Origin: Lomentospora prolificans
Taxonomy: Eukaryota; Ascomycota; Sordariomycetes; Microascales; Microascaceae
Direction: 5' to 3'
Length of the DNA stretch: 64,000 nucleotides
NCBI GenBank assembly: GCA_029532625.1
Contig: JARFXM010000006.1
Location: forward strand, 3,224,001-3,288,000
Shown here: positions 1 through 10,761 of the stretch, in pieces
Position numbering within the stretch: position 1 is the first letter of the stretch
Layout: every line of letters starts with the position of its first letter
The notes under the pieces: generated by a model
Told to the model about the DNA's origin: nothing
What the model saw: only the letters and a program-made list of their open reading frames with translations
Databases searched by the model: none
Program-made: the position numbers and the translations under genes

Positions 1-1
1 C

Positions 2-97
2 TACTCAGCTCTCATCGCGCTCCTCGCGCAGCTGACGCGGGGCGACAATGATTTTTCTACTTGGTACCTGGCTTACACAACCTTGGAGATTATGTGA
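2..97 (+). CDS. Possible 3' end of a gene entering from the left edge
   Basis: The second forward frame is open from the window edge to a TGA at 95-97. It reads as a hydrophobic-to-amphipathic tail (YSALIALLAQL followed by FSTWYLAYTTLEIM). The composition looks coding, but the piece is only about 31 codons and has no recognisable family. It could be the last exon of a gene whose body lies outside the window, or an upstream exon of the gene at 340-1590, because a GT lies at 94-95. I cannot decide between these. Confidence 0.22.
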   Translation, partial: YSALIALLAQLTRGDNDFSTWYLAYTTLEIM

Positions 98-339
98 AAC
101 CTGCAAGGATATGTGAACGAATGAACTTGCTAGAAGGACATACCACGCTAATGCTGTGGCGCAGCGCACGCGCTTTGATTGCTCAGACTTGTGATGCTGT
201 CGTCAAGCATTATGGTCACGACTTCAGCCGCAGCCTGGTCCCCCCCTGCCAGCGACAAGCTCGAATCTAACCCAACACGCAAAGCCATGTCGCCGTGGTA
301 GGAATTGTCCCTCACGAACATCATCATTGTTCAAAAGCC

Positions 340-1590
340 ATGACTCTCGTTGATTACTTGACCCAAGACCTGTCTGAAGAAACGAAGAAAGCCGTGCTCG
401 AGTCTTTCGCTGGCTACAAATGTCGCGATACGGAGTACCTTGGTAGATATCTCGAATACTACCGGACCGAGATTGGCCGCACCGCCGCCATTCTCGATGA
501 TTCACTTCCCCTTTCCACAGGCGAGGACGTTATCAACCTTTTCAATCAGGTCAAATGTCGCGCTTGGACAAACAAGGCGGACATCGATCCACAGCAGAAG
601 AACCGCACTGGTCTCGATGTGGTGGTGCGCGCCATGCTGGTCACCGCTTGTCGATCACCAGAAGTCTCCGGGGGCGACAATTACGATCCTGCGTGGGTCC
701 CGGATGAGAGCATCGAAGCGTACATTAACCGAGTGTACCCAAAGTCTGCCCTCTCGACCATAGACTCGGGGCTAGAAAGGATCAACGCGGGTCGTTTTGC
801 TGCATCTTCTTTGAGCGACATTGCGCGAATCAAAATTGAGTGGACAGATTGTCTAACGAACCATCTAAACCTTTTCATCGGGAACGACTGGAAAACACTC
901 TATCTGTTTCGGCACCCACGATATTTGAAAATGTGCCTCGAGGGCCTCGCCCCGTACATAACCCAGGGGGTCGAGATGACTGCTGGGCAGTCTTTGAAGC
1001 AGTAAGAACCATCTAGAAATGATTATTTACCGTTCTTTTCAATCTTGAAGAGCATCCTTACTAATCGTCGTAATATTCCAAGCGGCTGTCTACCCCCGAG
1101 CCTTCTCCAAGAGACTTTAGACACGTATGACCTCTTCTTCCCACTCAGTGACCGTTCCTCTCGAAGGATCCTTGAAAGACATGTAGAAGATAGGTCCAAA
1201 AGACTAGACGGTGGACTCTTGGATCCGTTTTCCATATCTACAGGGCCGCACTGGGTGCGCAGAGATGCAGCAAGCCTTGCCGACCTCCAATCCCTGTATG
1301 TCAGGTTTCCGCATTGGAACCAACGAATTCACCGACTGTGGGGTGAACTCGAGAACCCCACCGCTATTACGAGATGGGAGAAGTGGTCAGATAAGCGCAA
1401 GTCAGCTTGGTATGCGACATGGTGGGGTGTGCTTGGCATCGCGATGGCGTTAATATTTGGCTGTGCGTCGATTCTCCTTGGAGCGCTACAGGTGTGGATC
1501 TCGTACTGCTCGTGGATAGATGACGATTCAGTGGTGGGTTGCGGGCTCAAGGCTCGACTTCTTTCCTCCAGGCCGACTCAGTCACCATGA
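340..1590 (+). CDS. Uncharacterised ascomycete protein with C-terminal membrane segment
   Basis: Two exons, 340-1001 and 1083-1590, give 389 residues. The intron has donor GTAAGA at 1002, branch TTACTAAT near 1059 and acceptor AG at 1081-1082; splicing keeps frame exactly. The N-terminal part contains a segment LEYYRTEIGRTAAILD, and the middle has IEWTDCLTNHL and LYLFRHP. These resemble a large family of fungal hypothetical proteins seen near HET/NLR genes, which I know only as uncharacterised. One strong membrane span lies at about residues 335-357 (GVLGIAMALIFGCASILLGAL), close to the C terminus. The ATG at 340 begins the conserved-looking part; an in-frame ATG or GTG upstream at 295 is a less likely start. 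The function is unknown. Expression as a membrane-anchored cytosolic protein is an inference from the single late hydrophobic segment. Confidence 0.7.
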
Positions 1591-2464
1591 AGAAAGAAAC
1601 AAAAAGCAATATTGCCCGATGAGCAAGAGGCCCTGCTTCGCTTCAAGGAAATGAGGGCTATGCTTTCGTTTGTTTGTTTGCCCGATATGGGAAGCCTGTA
1701 GAGTATTCCGGAGGTTCTTTTTCGTTGTGATAGTATTGAGGTATTAAAGCATGAGATGAATGCATCGTCGATAGAGCTCGGATGTCCAAGAGGGTAAATG
1801 TCATTGCAACGCTCAAAGACTTAAGCTTGGCAGATGTGGCTGTGCGATAACGGATCAAGGCCCATTGAGTACACTTTCTCTGGCAGCAAAAGAGAAGGAC
1901 AACGTAAGCTGGGAATTGCCATGGCCGATTGGCGACGCGATAGAAGCGCGCCATTGTTAGACGCAGTGTGTCGGTCCATGGGTACACGCTCCGACCGAGT
2001 TTGCCGAGTAGTGAGGGCTGAAGAGCGACCAGACCACCGCTGCCCTTCCCTGCATTCGGCATCAACTGTGAGGATACGCCTCCACTCAACTACCTAGCTT
2101 GACTGAATCGTCAATCCACGGATTTATGCCCAGGCCGTAGGATTTTGCAGCCCACCCTAGCACCGCACCATATCATAGCTACTCTTTCCCAACTACTTGT
2201 GGCCCTATCTTGGTGATTGTCAATGACTGTCCAATATTCCTTCTCCAAGAGGATCGGCATTTCTGTCCCTTGATACGGTGATGCGATGAGGGGCAATGAC
2301 AGGCTTGTTCGAAATAGAAAGGATGTAAATATGTGCTTTTGTGATGGCGAGTTTATAATGGAGAAGTTTCTTGGATTCCAGAGCTCAAGGCAAATACGCG
2401 CTCTGCTGATAACCGCCAACCACACCAGTAAGCCTTCAGACCATGCAGTTGTTCAACAAATTGG
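1591..2464. other. Intergenic; no supported gene
   Basis: Several open frames of 60-143 codons occur on both strands, but none has family resemblance, splice logic or convincing composition. The right-hand end may hold unrecognisable 5' remains of the arylsulfatase pseudogene that becomes readable at 2465. Confidence 0.5.
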
Positions 2465-3711
2465 AGTGGAAAGTGGCATCTGGGATTGACTCTTGAAAGG
2501 TCGCCTAACCAGTGGGGCTTCAAGAGGTCATTTGCGCCGGCCTGCTCGAACCACTTTGCCTATACGCCCGAGTTGAATGAGGAGCAGCCCCCCAGGTTCC
2601 TTGAGGCGACGTCGATCCCCCTTCATATGGAGGGCGACAAGTACGTCACCGAGTTGCCTGAGGGGTGGCGCTCGTTCAATGGATATGGCGACATTATGCT
2701 CAAATACTTGAAGGAGTGGAAAGGGTTGAAGGACAAGCGAGGACCGGCCCTTCCTTGCCTATTTTTCCCTACGGCTCCCCATTGGTTCCTCCTAGCCCCA
2801 CAATAGTACATCAAGAACTATCGCTGGTAAGTTATGGCGTGGTATCTTAGTTTAGGAAGCATTGCGCTTACACGTTGGACAGTGTTTACGATGATGGCTC
2901 GGACGCCCTTCATCTCCGCCGACTCAAACAGCTCAAGAAGTTCGGGCTTGTCCCACAGGATGTCAAGCCTCATCTCGTCTCTGCAGAAGACTCGCCGGAG
3001 TGGGAAGACATAGCGCCAGAGCAGAAGGCCATGTCTGCCTGAGCTATGGAATGTTTCGCGTTTATGGTTAAGTGTATCGATGCCAACGTCGACAAGGGGA
3101 GTACACTGTGTGAACCTCACTGGTGAATGATTTCTGGCACTATGCTCGCTAGGTTCTCGACTGCCTTGAGTCTATCGGCAAGCTCGACAATACCTTTGCG
3201 TGCTTCATGCCTGATAACGGTGCTGAGGGTGCGGCCGACGAAGCCTACACGATCGTACAGACAACCGTTATGGAGCACTTGAAGCAATACTCCAATAACA
3301 GCCTCAAGCACCCGGCTCCAACCTACACAAGGACCGCGAAGTTATCCACATGGGTGGTAAATCATTCGTCCCCTTCTTCACAGGCGGCCAAGAGGGCGTC
3401 CACGAGTTCATCTGAGGCTGGGAAACGCGTGGTCGCGCCGCGATCCGCGAGGGCGATTGGAAGGCGGTGTGGATTCCTAAGCCCAAAGGACCTGAGAAAT
3501 GGCAGCTTTTGACTTGAGCCAGGGTATTAGCGAAATTGGGAATTTGAGCGAGAAGGAGCCTAAACGATTGAAGCAGCTGCTTACGCTCTGGGACCAGTAT
3601 GTGCTCGAGACGGGGGTTGTTCCCTTGTGCCCAGATCAGGGCAAGCTTGTGGAGGCAATGGAAGAGCAGATGACGGAAACTGGATGGATCAAATACGAGT
3701 TACTGGCATAA
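2465..3711 (+). pseudogene. Decayed arylsulfatase (sulfatase family) remnant
   Basis: Pieces of one sulfatase are readable in order on the plus strand. SGKWHLGL at 2465 matches the second sulfatase signature. Then come ELPEGW, an APHW-like motif near 2775, VYDDG with LKKFGLV (2884 on), FMPDNGAEGAA (3206 on), KSFVPFFTGG (about 3358 on), and the C-terminal GDWKAV, WIPKPKGPEKWQL and LWDQYVLETGVVPL. An intron at 2826-2882 (GTAAGT to CAG) still has working splice sites. Damage includes TAG at 2804, TGA at 3040, a further in-frame TGA in the C-terminal part, and several frame changes. An apparent deletion of roughly 60 residues separates the PDNGAEG block from the KHPAPTY block. The N-terminal region with the formylglycine cysteine motif (CxPSR) is not recognisable. 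Family assignment is firm from the motifs; loss of function is inferred from the missing active site and the stops. Confidence 0.82.
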
Positions 3712-4213
3712 GGGCGCGCAGGCCGGTGGAGCGAACCAAGAGAAGTACATAATGAAGCCTCTGAGGTTTGAGAGGACAATTAAGGCCATTTGAACATAGA
3801 GGTAGGATATATCTGTATATTAACACCACTCCCTGTATTTACCTCTGTCTATGTTCTCGACCTATTCTACTTGTCAAGAACAGTGCTTGAATACTTCTTC
3901 ATAGCCGAATGGCAGGAGCGGATCAATGCTAGTCAATGCTGCTATGGCTACTAAGCTAACGGGGTTATGGAAAGAGCATTTCATGGCAGAAGGCAGATCT
4001 CCTTCCAATTTCCAGGTTCCAAAAAAGTGAATTCCATTACCAACCAATCAGAGGTGGTGCAAGCCACTGTGGACAATATTGAGTTCTTCTCACCTTTACT
4101 CTCGTCGTAACTTAGCAGTTCCTTATAACCATATTCACGCCAGCCTCACAGTTCAAGAATTCCATCCAGGTTCATCAAGCCAGTGTCTGAGTCACGTTTC
4201 TAAATATTTACTA
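3712..4213. other. Intergenic; likely promoter and 5' region of next gene
   Basis: No gene is visible. Pyrimidine-rich stretches precede the start at 4214, as is common upstream of fungal genes. I see no clear TATA element. Confidence 0.4.
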
Positions 4214-4753
4214 ATGCCTTCTCATCTTCCAAAGCAGGTTATCATGCAGGCCAGCTCCTCTCATTCTCGTTCCTTGTCCTCGTCTTCGGTTGCCTCTGAG
4301 TCTACCGACCTCGAACAACCCTACAACCCCATCAAATGTGACGCCGACCACGACGATTCCGAGAGCCAGATGGGAGAAAACGTTGAGTTAGACCGGCTAT
4401 CCGTTGAACCCAATATTGAATTCGATCACGTGCCCATCGAGAACCAAAATGCAGACACATTCATCACCTTCTTTGGCATCATTCTAGCCATGACGACGTT
4501 CGTTCCCGCAGGTCTTCGGCATTTGACACCCGCTTTCTTCATGAATGCCGCCCAATGCATCGAAATCATTTCCTTGGCTGGAATCGTGATCTCTCTCGGC
4601 TTCTCCCTTGCCGATTTCTATGAGCCCTTCCTAACCACCATTCAACGCCTCATTCGCGGGGACAGGGGTGCCGGCCGTGACGAGAGTCGCGAGGTCGAGA
4701 GCGAGAACAGTGGTGAGGAGGGTGGCGAGGGTGATATCGCAAATGATAATTAG
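4214..4753 (+). CDS. Hypothetical small two-transmembrane protein
   Basis: An intronless frame gives 179 residues from the ATG at 4214. An upstream in-frame ATG at 4079 would add 45 residues that lack conserved character, and a third candidate start is at 4244. The N-terminal third is Ser-rich (SSSHSRSLSSSS), followed by an acidic stretch. Two hydrophobic segments follow (TFITFFGIILAMTTFVPAG and IEIISLAGIVISLGFSLADF), separated by about 15 residues. The C-terminal tail is Arg/Glu-rich and acidic (ESENSGEEGGEGD). This is a hairpin membrane topology with both hydrophilic ends probably on one side. I recognise no family. Coding status rests on the length, the amphipathic pattern and the two clean membrane spans. 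Confidence 0.55.
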   Translation: MPSHLPKQVIMQASSSHSRSLSSSSVASESTDLEQPYNPIKCDADHDDSESQMGENVELDRLSVEPNIEFDHVPIENQNADTFITFFGIILAMTTFVPAGLRHLTPAFFMNAAQCIEIISLAGIVISLGFSLADFYEPFLTTIQRLIRGDRGAGRDESREVESENSGEEGGEGDIANDN

Positions 4754-5470
4754 TGAAGGACTCAGGCGAAGACTGATTCCTGAACACAACGTCGTTGACC
4801 AAGTAGCCACGGCCGGCTTACAGTGGGACCTAGTGTACTCGGACGTATGGACTGGGGTGTTTCCTCAGAAACTGAATTATCAATCAACTCATGTGAACCT
4901 TCAGTAACCTCCCTGTGTTCATCCTACCAACATAGCTCGTAAACCCATTATGCGCGGCGGAAGAAATTTGCGCCATCCTACAGCACAACTAGGTCATCCT
5001 ATGCTAGAGTTCTTCAGCGAAATATCCCCCATGTTCGTTCATCTTAGCTTGCTTGCGTGTCCGGGCCCGTCTAGAACCTGATATTTGGATTGGCCCGTGA
5101 AAGAGTGAACTAGGTTAAACTGAGTTTACCCAGAGTATCTCCCACGAATCCCTAGCTTGCCCAAGATATTCAGGGAAGGCACACCCCAAGGCGGATTTTC
5201 GTCAGAAGCCAGGCAACTGGGGTGGGCGCGGACGCTCCCGCTACTCCACCCCAAACGATGCAATGGAACAGGGGTAGTTGTCAGTTACCACTTTACTAAG
5301 CAATCGTTATTACCAAGGAAGGTGCTATCACGACCTATCACTATCTGGGCTGCGTGCGCCCCTTTCAACCCCAACGTTGTTTTCGCCGTTTTCCTCCAGC
5401 TTCCTTCCGGGGCAGCAGGAAATCTCCTCCTGAATCCACCAACCTACCAATCACTTATAGCGTCGATGCA
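4754..5470. other. Intergenic; no supported gene
   Basis: Only short open frames without family resemblance. The open frame of the next gene extends upstream to 5354, but its extra 39 residues look like untranslated leader. Confidence 0.5.
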
Positions 5471-6184
5471 ATGACTGTTGCCAACGATTTAGCTTCGCCA
5501 GTCGGATTGTCTCCGTCCTTGGCTCCAGGCCAATTCCCGGCGACTTTCACCATCTACAGGCATGCCAAGTTAAGCCGTACATACCTTCTCGGTGAGTCAT
5601 TAGATTCACCAAGGTATGCCCTCACATTCCACGGCAGCGATACTTCAGGTCAACCCCAGGGCGTCCTCCATTCCGGGCCCCAAGACGATTCACCGCGTCT
5701 CGCCACGCTCGCCTACAAAAACCTACAGAGCCCCATTACAATCTGCCTTCCAGGTCCTGGGAAAACGGCCACGGAGGAATCGATGGATTACCGCATGTCC
5801 TTCCCATACCTGACCTATTCCTTTGGTGTTGAGATTGGATCGGGAGAACGCGAGAGCTTTGAGTGGCGCCACAGTTCGGGCACTGCGATCAGTAGCCTTG
5901 GTGGCGAGAAGTCTGGGTGGAAACTTGTACGCGTGACAGCCGCCGACGCACATAATAATACGGGCGAAGCAGGTGACAACACCAATGGAAACAAAGTCAC
6001 TGCAAGCGACGGAAAAGAAGTAGTGGCGGCTTGGGCAAAGGGCAATGGCAAGGAGGCGGCCAAATTTGCTTTCTATGGGAATGGCCGGTCCGAGGTCTTC
6101 GGCGAAACCTGGGCAGCTTTCGCTGTAATGACGGCTCTGGCAATCTTCCAGCGTGATAGAAGCAGTATCCGTGGTAGGCGATAA
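5471..6184 (+). CDS. Tubby C-terminal-like / LURP1-related domain protein
   Basis: A single exon from the ATG at 5471 gives 237 residues. The order of elements fits a fungal group of single-domain proteins with the tubby C-terminal-like fold (LURP-one related). These are TFTIYRHAKLSRTYLLGE at the start of the barrel, a central WRHSSG loop followed by GWKLVRV, then VVAAWA, a glycine-rich turn, and a closing hydrophobic helix (WAAFAVMTALAIFQ) as in tubby folds. I infer membrane-lipid or scaffold binding from the superfamily only, and no catalytic residues are expected. The upstream in-frame ATG at 5354 would add a Pro/Arg-rich leader not typical for the group, so 5471 is preferred. The neighbours give no functional hint. 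Confidence 0.65.
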   Translation: MTVANDLASPVGLSPSLAPGQFPATFTIYRHAKLSRTYLLGESLDSPRYALTFHGSDTSGQPQGVLHSGPQDDSPRLATLAYKNLQSPITICLPGPGKTATEESMDYRMSFPYLTYSFGVEIGSGERESFEWRHSSGTAISSLGGEKSGWKLVRVTAADAHNNTGEAGDNTNGNKVTASDGKEVVAAWAKGNGKEAAKFAFYGNGRSEVFGETWAAFAVMTALAIFQRDRSSIRGRR

Positions 6185-7218
6185 TATAGTGGCAACGGGG
6201 AGTGGGAGAGCTGGAGACTGTTACGTCAAGTAGGTACGGTATTGGCTGCTAGGTTAGCTTCTCGCTGTGTAAAGTGGTAGACAAGCATCCAAGATGCAAG
6301 CCCCCCATTTCCTACTGGCAGTCGGCAACTCCTGCTTGCGCCAACGATGTCGTTTTGCCTGTTTCCCCTCAATAGGCTTGAAACTTCGCATTAGATCACG
6401 TCGGGCTTCATTGTATCCTAGTCATTTTGGGCTCCGCTGAATCTGCTGCGTCTTTGTCCTGCTTGCCAAAGCACCGCTGGTGGGGCAGGAGGGGCTCAGT
6501 CGATGAAATTACGCACAAGAATGCACCCACGCCGATCAATATCACCTTTCCTAACCAATCATCCATTTACTTTTCATTCTTGGCATGGAATTGCGTTGGC
6601 AGGGCGCTCCCTGATATGGCTTCTAGGCTTCACATGTGGCTTGCTGATGGTGGTCTTTTACGGCGCCGATACGTCAGGGAGAGAACATCGGCGACAACAG
6701 AAAGTTTAGCAAGAGTTCCCAGCAGCATGCAGCTTATCGGGATACATTAACTTTCGTGATCAAGGGACGGAATTCGAAATCTTGCTGTCACATTTAGTAT
6801 GCAGACCAAACATACCATTGTCTAACCCTAGCCCGACCTTGAACGTTGTAATATCGTTACCACGATAGCTCCAGATGCATCTCAGCGAAGTATATCTGCA
6901 GCTGGACGGCGCTATTCACGTTCACAATGAGAGCTGAAGAGGCATCTATCATACACAAGCTTGTGCCAGGCGGATCACCAGTTAGGTTTCGATATCTGAG
7001 ACTAAATGTACCCACCTCAGCTCTCGTTCAACCGCCACAGCTTATCTGAAAGCGGTGAGAGGCACAGATGATGGCGCATTGTGGCGAGCTGTGTCAGTCT
7101 TTGAAAATGCAGCGTGGGAAGATCTGTCGAAAGTAGTAATCTGTCGTTGACTAGAGAGGGGTCGCACGACTCTATGTCGAAACTTGCCTAGTATTACCAG
7201 ATGCCGTGGCAAGAAAAG
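6185..7218. other. Intergenic; no supported gene
   Basis: About 1 kb between the tubby-like gene and the lectin promoter. The best frames (6427-6750 and 6503-6709) overlap each other and lack family features. I see nothing else. Confidence 0.5.
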
Positions 7219-7226
7219 TATATAAA
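7219..7226 (+). promoter_or_regulatory. TATA box of the bulb-lectin gene
   Basis: TATATAAA lies 133 bp upstream of the ATG at 7359. It is followed by a CT-rich stretch, the usual arrangement of a fungal core promoter. Confidence 0.5.
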
Positions 7227-7358
7227 CGACGCAATTTCCCTTCTTCAGTGTTTATCGACTTCCACTTTTCAACCATCACGCCCTCAAAAAATCACGCTGA
7301 GACTCACATTCGTCTCCATACACAGCCAGTTTCCAAACCCAGTCCTAAAGCAGAAACC

Positions 7359-7782
7359 ATGTCTTCCGAGAACAACCGCAGTGTCCTAGCTACCGGCCAG
7401 GTCCTTCGACCGGGAAACAGTCTGTTTAGCCCTGATGGTTCTACTGAACTAAGGGTTCAGACCGATGGCAAGGTTGCCATCTACCGCGGCAGCACGTGTG
7501 TCTTCCAGAACACTGCTGAACAGCGAGACGATGTTACTGGCCTCATGATGCAGGAAGATGGAAATCTCTGTCTATAGTAAGTACATGGCCACAGTAATTG
7601 AAATTTCAATTATCCACGGAGCTCTAACTGCTGGGTGCTAAAGCGCTGGTGGCGACAACTGCGTCTGGCACACCAACACGGCTGGGTCCAAGGACTGCGT
7701 CCTCGCTGTCCAGGACGATGGCAACGTTGTCGTTTACAAGGGCAGTCCTATCTGGGCCAGCGACACGGCCGATTCATATTAA
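7359..7782 (+). CDS. Bulb-type (monocot mannose-binding) lectin domain protein
   Basis: Two exons, 7359-7576 and 7644-7782, give 118 residues. The intron has donor GTAAGT at 7577, branch CTAAC at 7623 and acceptor AG at 7642-7643. The protein is essentially one beta-prism II domain. Three repeats of the Q-x-D-x-N-x-V-x-Y sugar-binding motif can be seen: QTDGKVAIY (degenerate: Lys replaces Asn), QEDGNLCLY (completed by the splice) and QDDGNVVVY. The conserved tryptophans of the fold occur as CVWHTNT and PIWASDT. There is no signal peptide, so it is probably cytosolic or released by a non-classical route. Family knowledge predicts mannose or related glycan binding; fungal members are proposed to act in defence against feeders, which is inference here. 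Confidence 0.82.
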
Positions 7783-8076
7783 TAAAATCGGGCTATGCTT
7801 ACGCAGCTTCAATCTAGAAGGACACATGAGCTTCTGGAGAATATAAATGCCGTTGTTATTGGGAACGTCAATATCGCATATTAGACGCTAGTTTACCTAT
7901 AGCCTCAACACGATAATGATAGCTCTATACCTTACTCCTTGGTTAAGTAGACTACCAATTCAAGTTCTCCGGTCAATACTTGTGAGTAAACGGGAATATC
8001 CCGTCATGATCTTCTTTGTAGGTCATCCAATTCCTAAACTCCGAAACTCGATGAGGATGAGAATCAAACGTGCGTA

Positions 8077-8430
8077 TTATTCACAAATGGAGGGCTTATC
8101 TTGCGCGGCGACAACCCCATTGACTGCGAGGTACCGTTGGCCCGCCGGAGCCCATTCACGATCTGTATCTCCAAGACGGTCAACAGTCAAGCCAGCCCGA
8201 CCAGGATACTTCTTCCCCGCCTCCAGATGCCGCTGGTAAGAGATGTTTCTGAGACGTTCATGTTCCGCGGGTGTAAGTTTGAGCTACGCCCAGTTTTGTC
8301 AGTACAAAGCGCAGACTGGGGTATTATGTGTTAGGTCACTTACATATATCTCGACTCCAACTGCGTGCAGTGTAAAAGCCAACCAAGCTGCGGGTCCACC
8401 ACGGCGGGGCACTCTTTCCCAAAAATGCAT
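8077..8430 (-). CDS. C-terminal fragment of a fungal integral-membrane protein
   Basis: A two-exon model, 8344-8430 and 8077-8283, gives 97 residues. The donor is GTAAGT (8338-8343, minus strand), with a TACTGAC-type branch and a TAG acceptor at 8284-8286. Exon 1 has a hydrophobic helix (WLAFTLHAVGVEIYL). Exon 2 has TPAEHERLRNISYQRHLEAG followed by GLTVDRLGD. That helix-plus-tail resembles the C-terminal end of multi-TM fungal membrane proteins that I know as DUF2306-like, but the preceding membrane helices are absent. The start at 8430 is simply the first in-frame ATG after a stop. The gene sits only about 165 bp beyond the stop of the co-oriented decarboxylase. It is probably a truncated remnant rather than a full gene. 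Confidence 0.45.
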
Positions 8431-8596
8431 CAATCTGCGCACACCTCATAGTTCCGGGATATGGGTTATTCTGTTCTTATACGGAAAATACGAGCTGGCT
8501 GCGACGAGAACTTCTACCTTCGTGTCGATCCCGCACCTTAAAACCGGTTTCCCCACCAACTTGCAGTCAGTGTCCCGGGCCACCTCAGCCACGGGA

Positions 8597-10201
8597 TTAT
8601 GTGTTTCCTGCCACCTCATTCAACACAGACGAGATCACCCCGAAATCCTTTGCAACATTGACCATCCAATTCGACACCGCGATCCGCACAGCCTTCTCTC
8701 CCTTCCAGGTCGTCGGGCTCACGTATATCTTCCTTGTGGCATTGATTCTTTCAACGAGCACGTCATTCAAGGCGCTATCCTTTGCCCGGAAGAGAACAAT
8801 CATGAATATCTCATCGATGTTTCCGTTAGGTAGCAATTCGTACTGCTTTGACTCTTGGATGAACTGTGCCACTCGACGAGTGAGCTCGGTCATGTTTGAC
8901 AACAAAGCCGCGATTCCTGGCCGGCCTTCGCTTAGGAGCACAGCGTACGCGGGCAGTGCGCGGAACCGTCGGGAATTTTCTAGGCCGATGTTCAAGGGTG
9001 AGGGGATGTTGGATGGAGCTCCTGATGAGAGGTATGCTGCGTTGGGGTTGGTGAAGGCCGATTGCAAGGTAAGATACGATTTGGTCAAGAAGATTCCGCA
9101 GTCGTAGGGCTTTAGGAAAGATAATAATTAGGCCAGGTCTTGATCTTCTTCGGTCGCGATCTCAAACTTCACTTACCACATTGAGCAGTTTATGGCCATC
9201 TAGAGTGATACTATCGGCTAATTCGATGCCTCCAGCGCGGTCCCTGATGGTCTTGTATTCACTTCTATCTTCTAGAGCGCGCGAGAAGATGCCGAAAGCT
9301 GCGGATAATTAGCATATGCTTCCCAAAACCGCGCCAAGGAGGACTTACCGCCATCAACATGGAGCCAGGCCCCATATCTATCTGCCAACTCCCTCACCTT
9401 CTTCATTTCCTCAGTCCCATTCACGCCATGCCGGCCAGTGTTTACCTCGCCCGCACTAATTGAAATGACACTCAAAGTGCGCGGCTTCTGCAATTCCCGC
9501 TCCAACGCCGCAAAGTCAAGTCTCCAGGGTTCATCACCAGACACACCAAGCTCCTTCACCGAACGTCTTCCGAAGCCAACCACACTAGCAGCCTTGCTTA
9601 ACGAGCTATGGCCTGCGCTGGTGAGCACTTGGACCTCTGTCACGCCGGCCCTGACGCACGCCGCCAGGAGGCCCAACTCCCCAGCACTTCCATCTCCGCC
9701 CAACTTTTTCGAGAGCACTGCCTCGCGGCCGCAAGCCAGTCCTAGGATATTACTTGCGGTCGCGCCGGTGGTGAATATCCTCCCCTCCCAGTCTTCGGCG
9801 TTCCCAAGTCTCAGTAGCGAGATGATCATTTTCAACGCTGTATCCTCCACGGTCGTTGCTACGGTCTGATCTGGGAGATGTACGCTCACGTTTTGGTCCA
9901 TGTGGGAAACCACGTTATCTGCCCATTCTGCAATCGGCAAGATGCCGCCGGTGACGAACCCGTAGTACCGGGACGAATGGGCCTGGCCGTTGAGGGCGGG
10001 AACAATATCGCCCACAATATGTTTAATAGTATCTTCTTGGGATGCGCCAGGCAGAGAGTCTGTGGCAATGGCATTTGGGAGACTGGATTCTGCAGCACGA
10101 ATCGCGCTCAGTGGGGGGAGTGTTGGGTCGTTTAAATGATTGGCTTGCCTCCGGCGTGAGAGAGAAGCCTCCCACTCCTTGATGTCGAAAAGGTCACTCA
10201 T
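8597..10201 (-). CDS. Group II pyridoxal-5'-phosphate-dependent decarboxylase
   Basis: Three exons, 9349-10201, 9177-9298 and 8597-9109, give 495 residues, with GTAAGT donors for both introns. The fold-type I aspartate aminotransferase-like decarboxylase domain spans nearly the whole chain. Seen motifs are YYGFVTGG near residue 80, FTTGATASN near 143, STSAGHSS-like TSAGHSSLSKA, and HVDGAFG across the first splice (the Asp contacts the PLP ring nitrogen). DGHKLLNVPYDCG places the Schiff-base lysine at about residue 321. Group II members decarboxylate aromatic amino acids, glutamate or diaminobutyrate, and I cannot set the substrate from sequence. The length fits the family. The next gene upstream, in the same direction, is an FAD monooxygenase, which could act on the amine product, but that is speculation. 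The protein is cytosolic, with no targeting signal. Confidence 0.88.
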
Positions 10202-10761
10202 TATTTTGTATCTTGATTTCTGTTTCTGGCTCCAGGGTTATTTTGGTAAGGACAAACTGAAGTCAGCACAGTGAAGAGAAGGACATCTCCATGAAGAGGG
10301 GAATATGGCCGCTCATTACGTAAGGCCGATCCTTCCACTCTTCTGGGAAACAAACATCAGCGTGCAGGCTCTTGTCCCAGATCAATGATGAACGTTCCCG
10401 GCGTAAGTCAGTACTCGTTCATTGTTAAGCTCACCTTCCCATTTTCGCTGAGTAACCTTTGTTAGCTCTGGCTGCCGCTGCTACCAGACGGCCTCTCCCC
10501 CAGGTCTGTGTCATCATACTGAGAGGGAATTTATAGTGAGGTGTTAGTGAATACGATTACCGATAACGGCTTCCTATGTTTCTTTTTTCTCCAGTGAATA
10601 GGCTCACGCTAATTCCGACGGTGGCAGTTGAGGTATCAATAATCTACGGATTGTCCTTTTGTGCTGCAGCATTGCCGAAGACCACCTTAGCATTTGCCGG
10701 CTATTATTCTTCCATGGCTCTCTAACCCGTAATAGTTCTTATGCTTCTTCGGCCAGTCTCG
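10202..10761. other. Intergenic between decarboxylase and FAD monooxygenase
   Basis: Holds the promoter of the decarboxylase and the 3' region of the monooxygenase, both on the minus strand. No gene and no clear TATA element were found. Confidence 0.45.
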
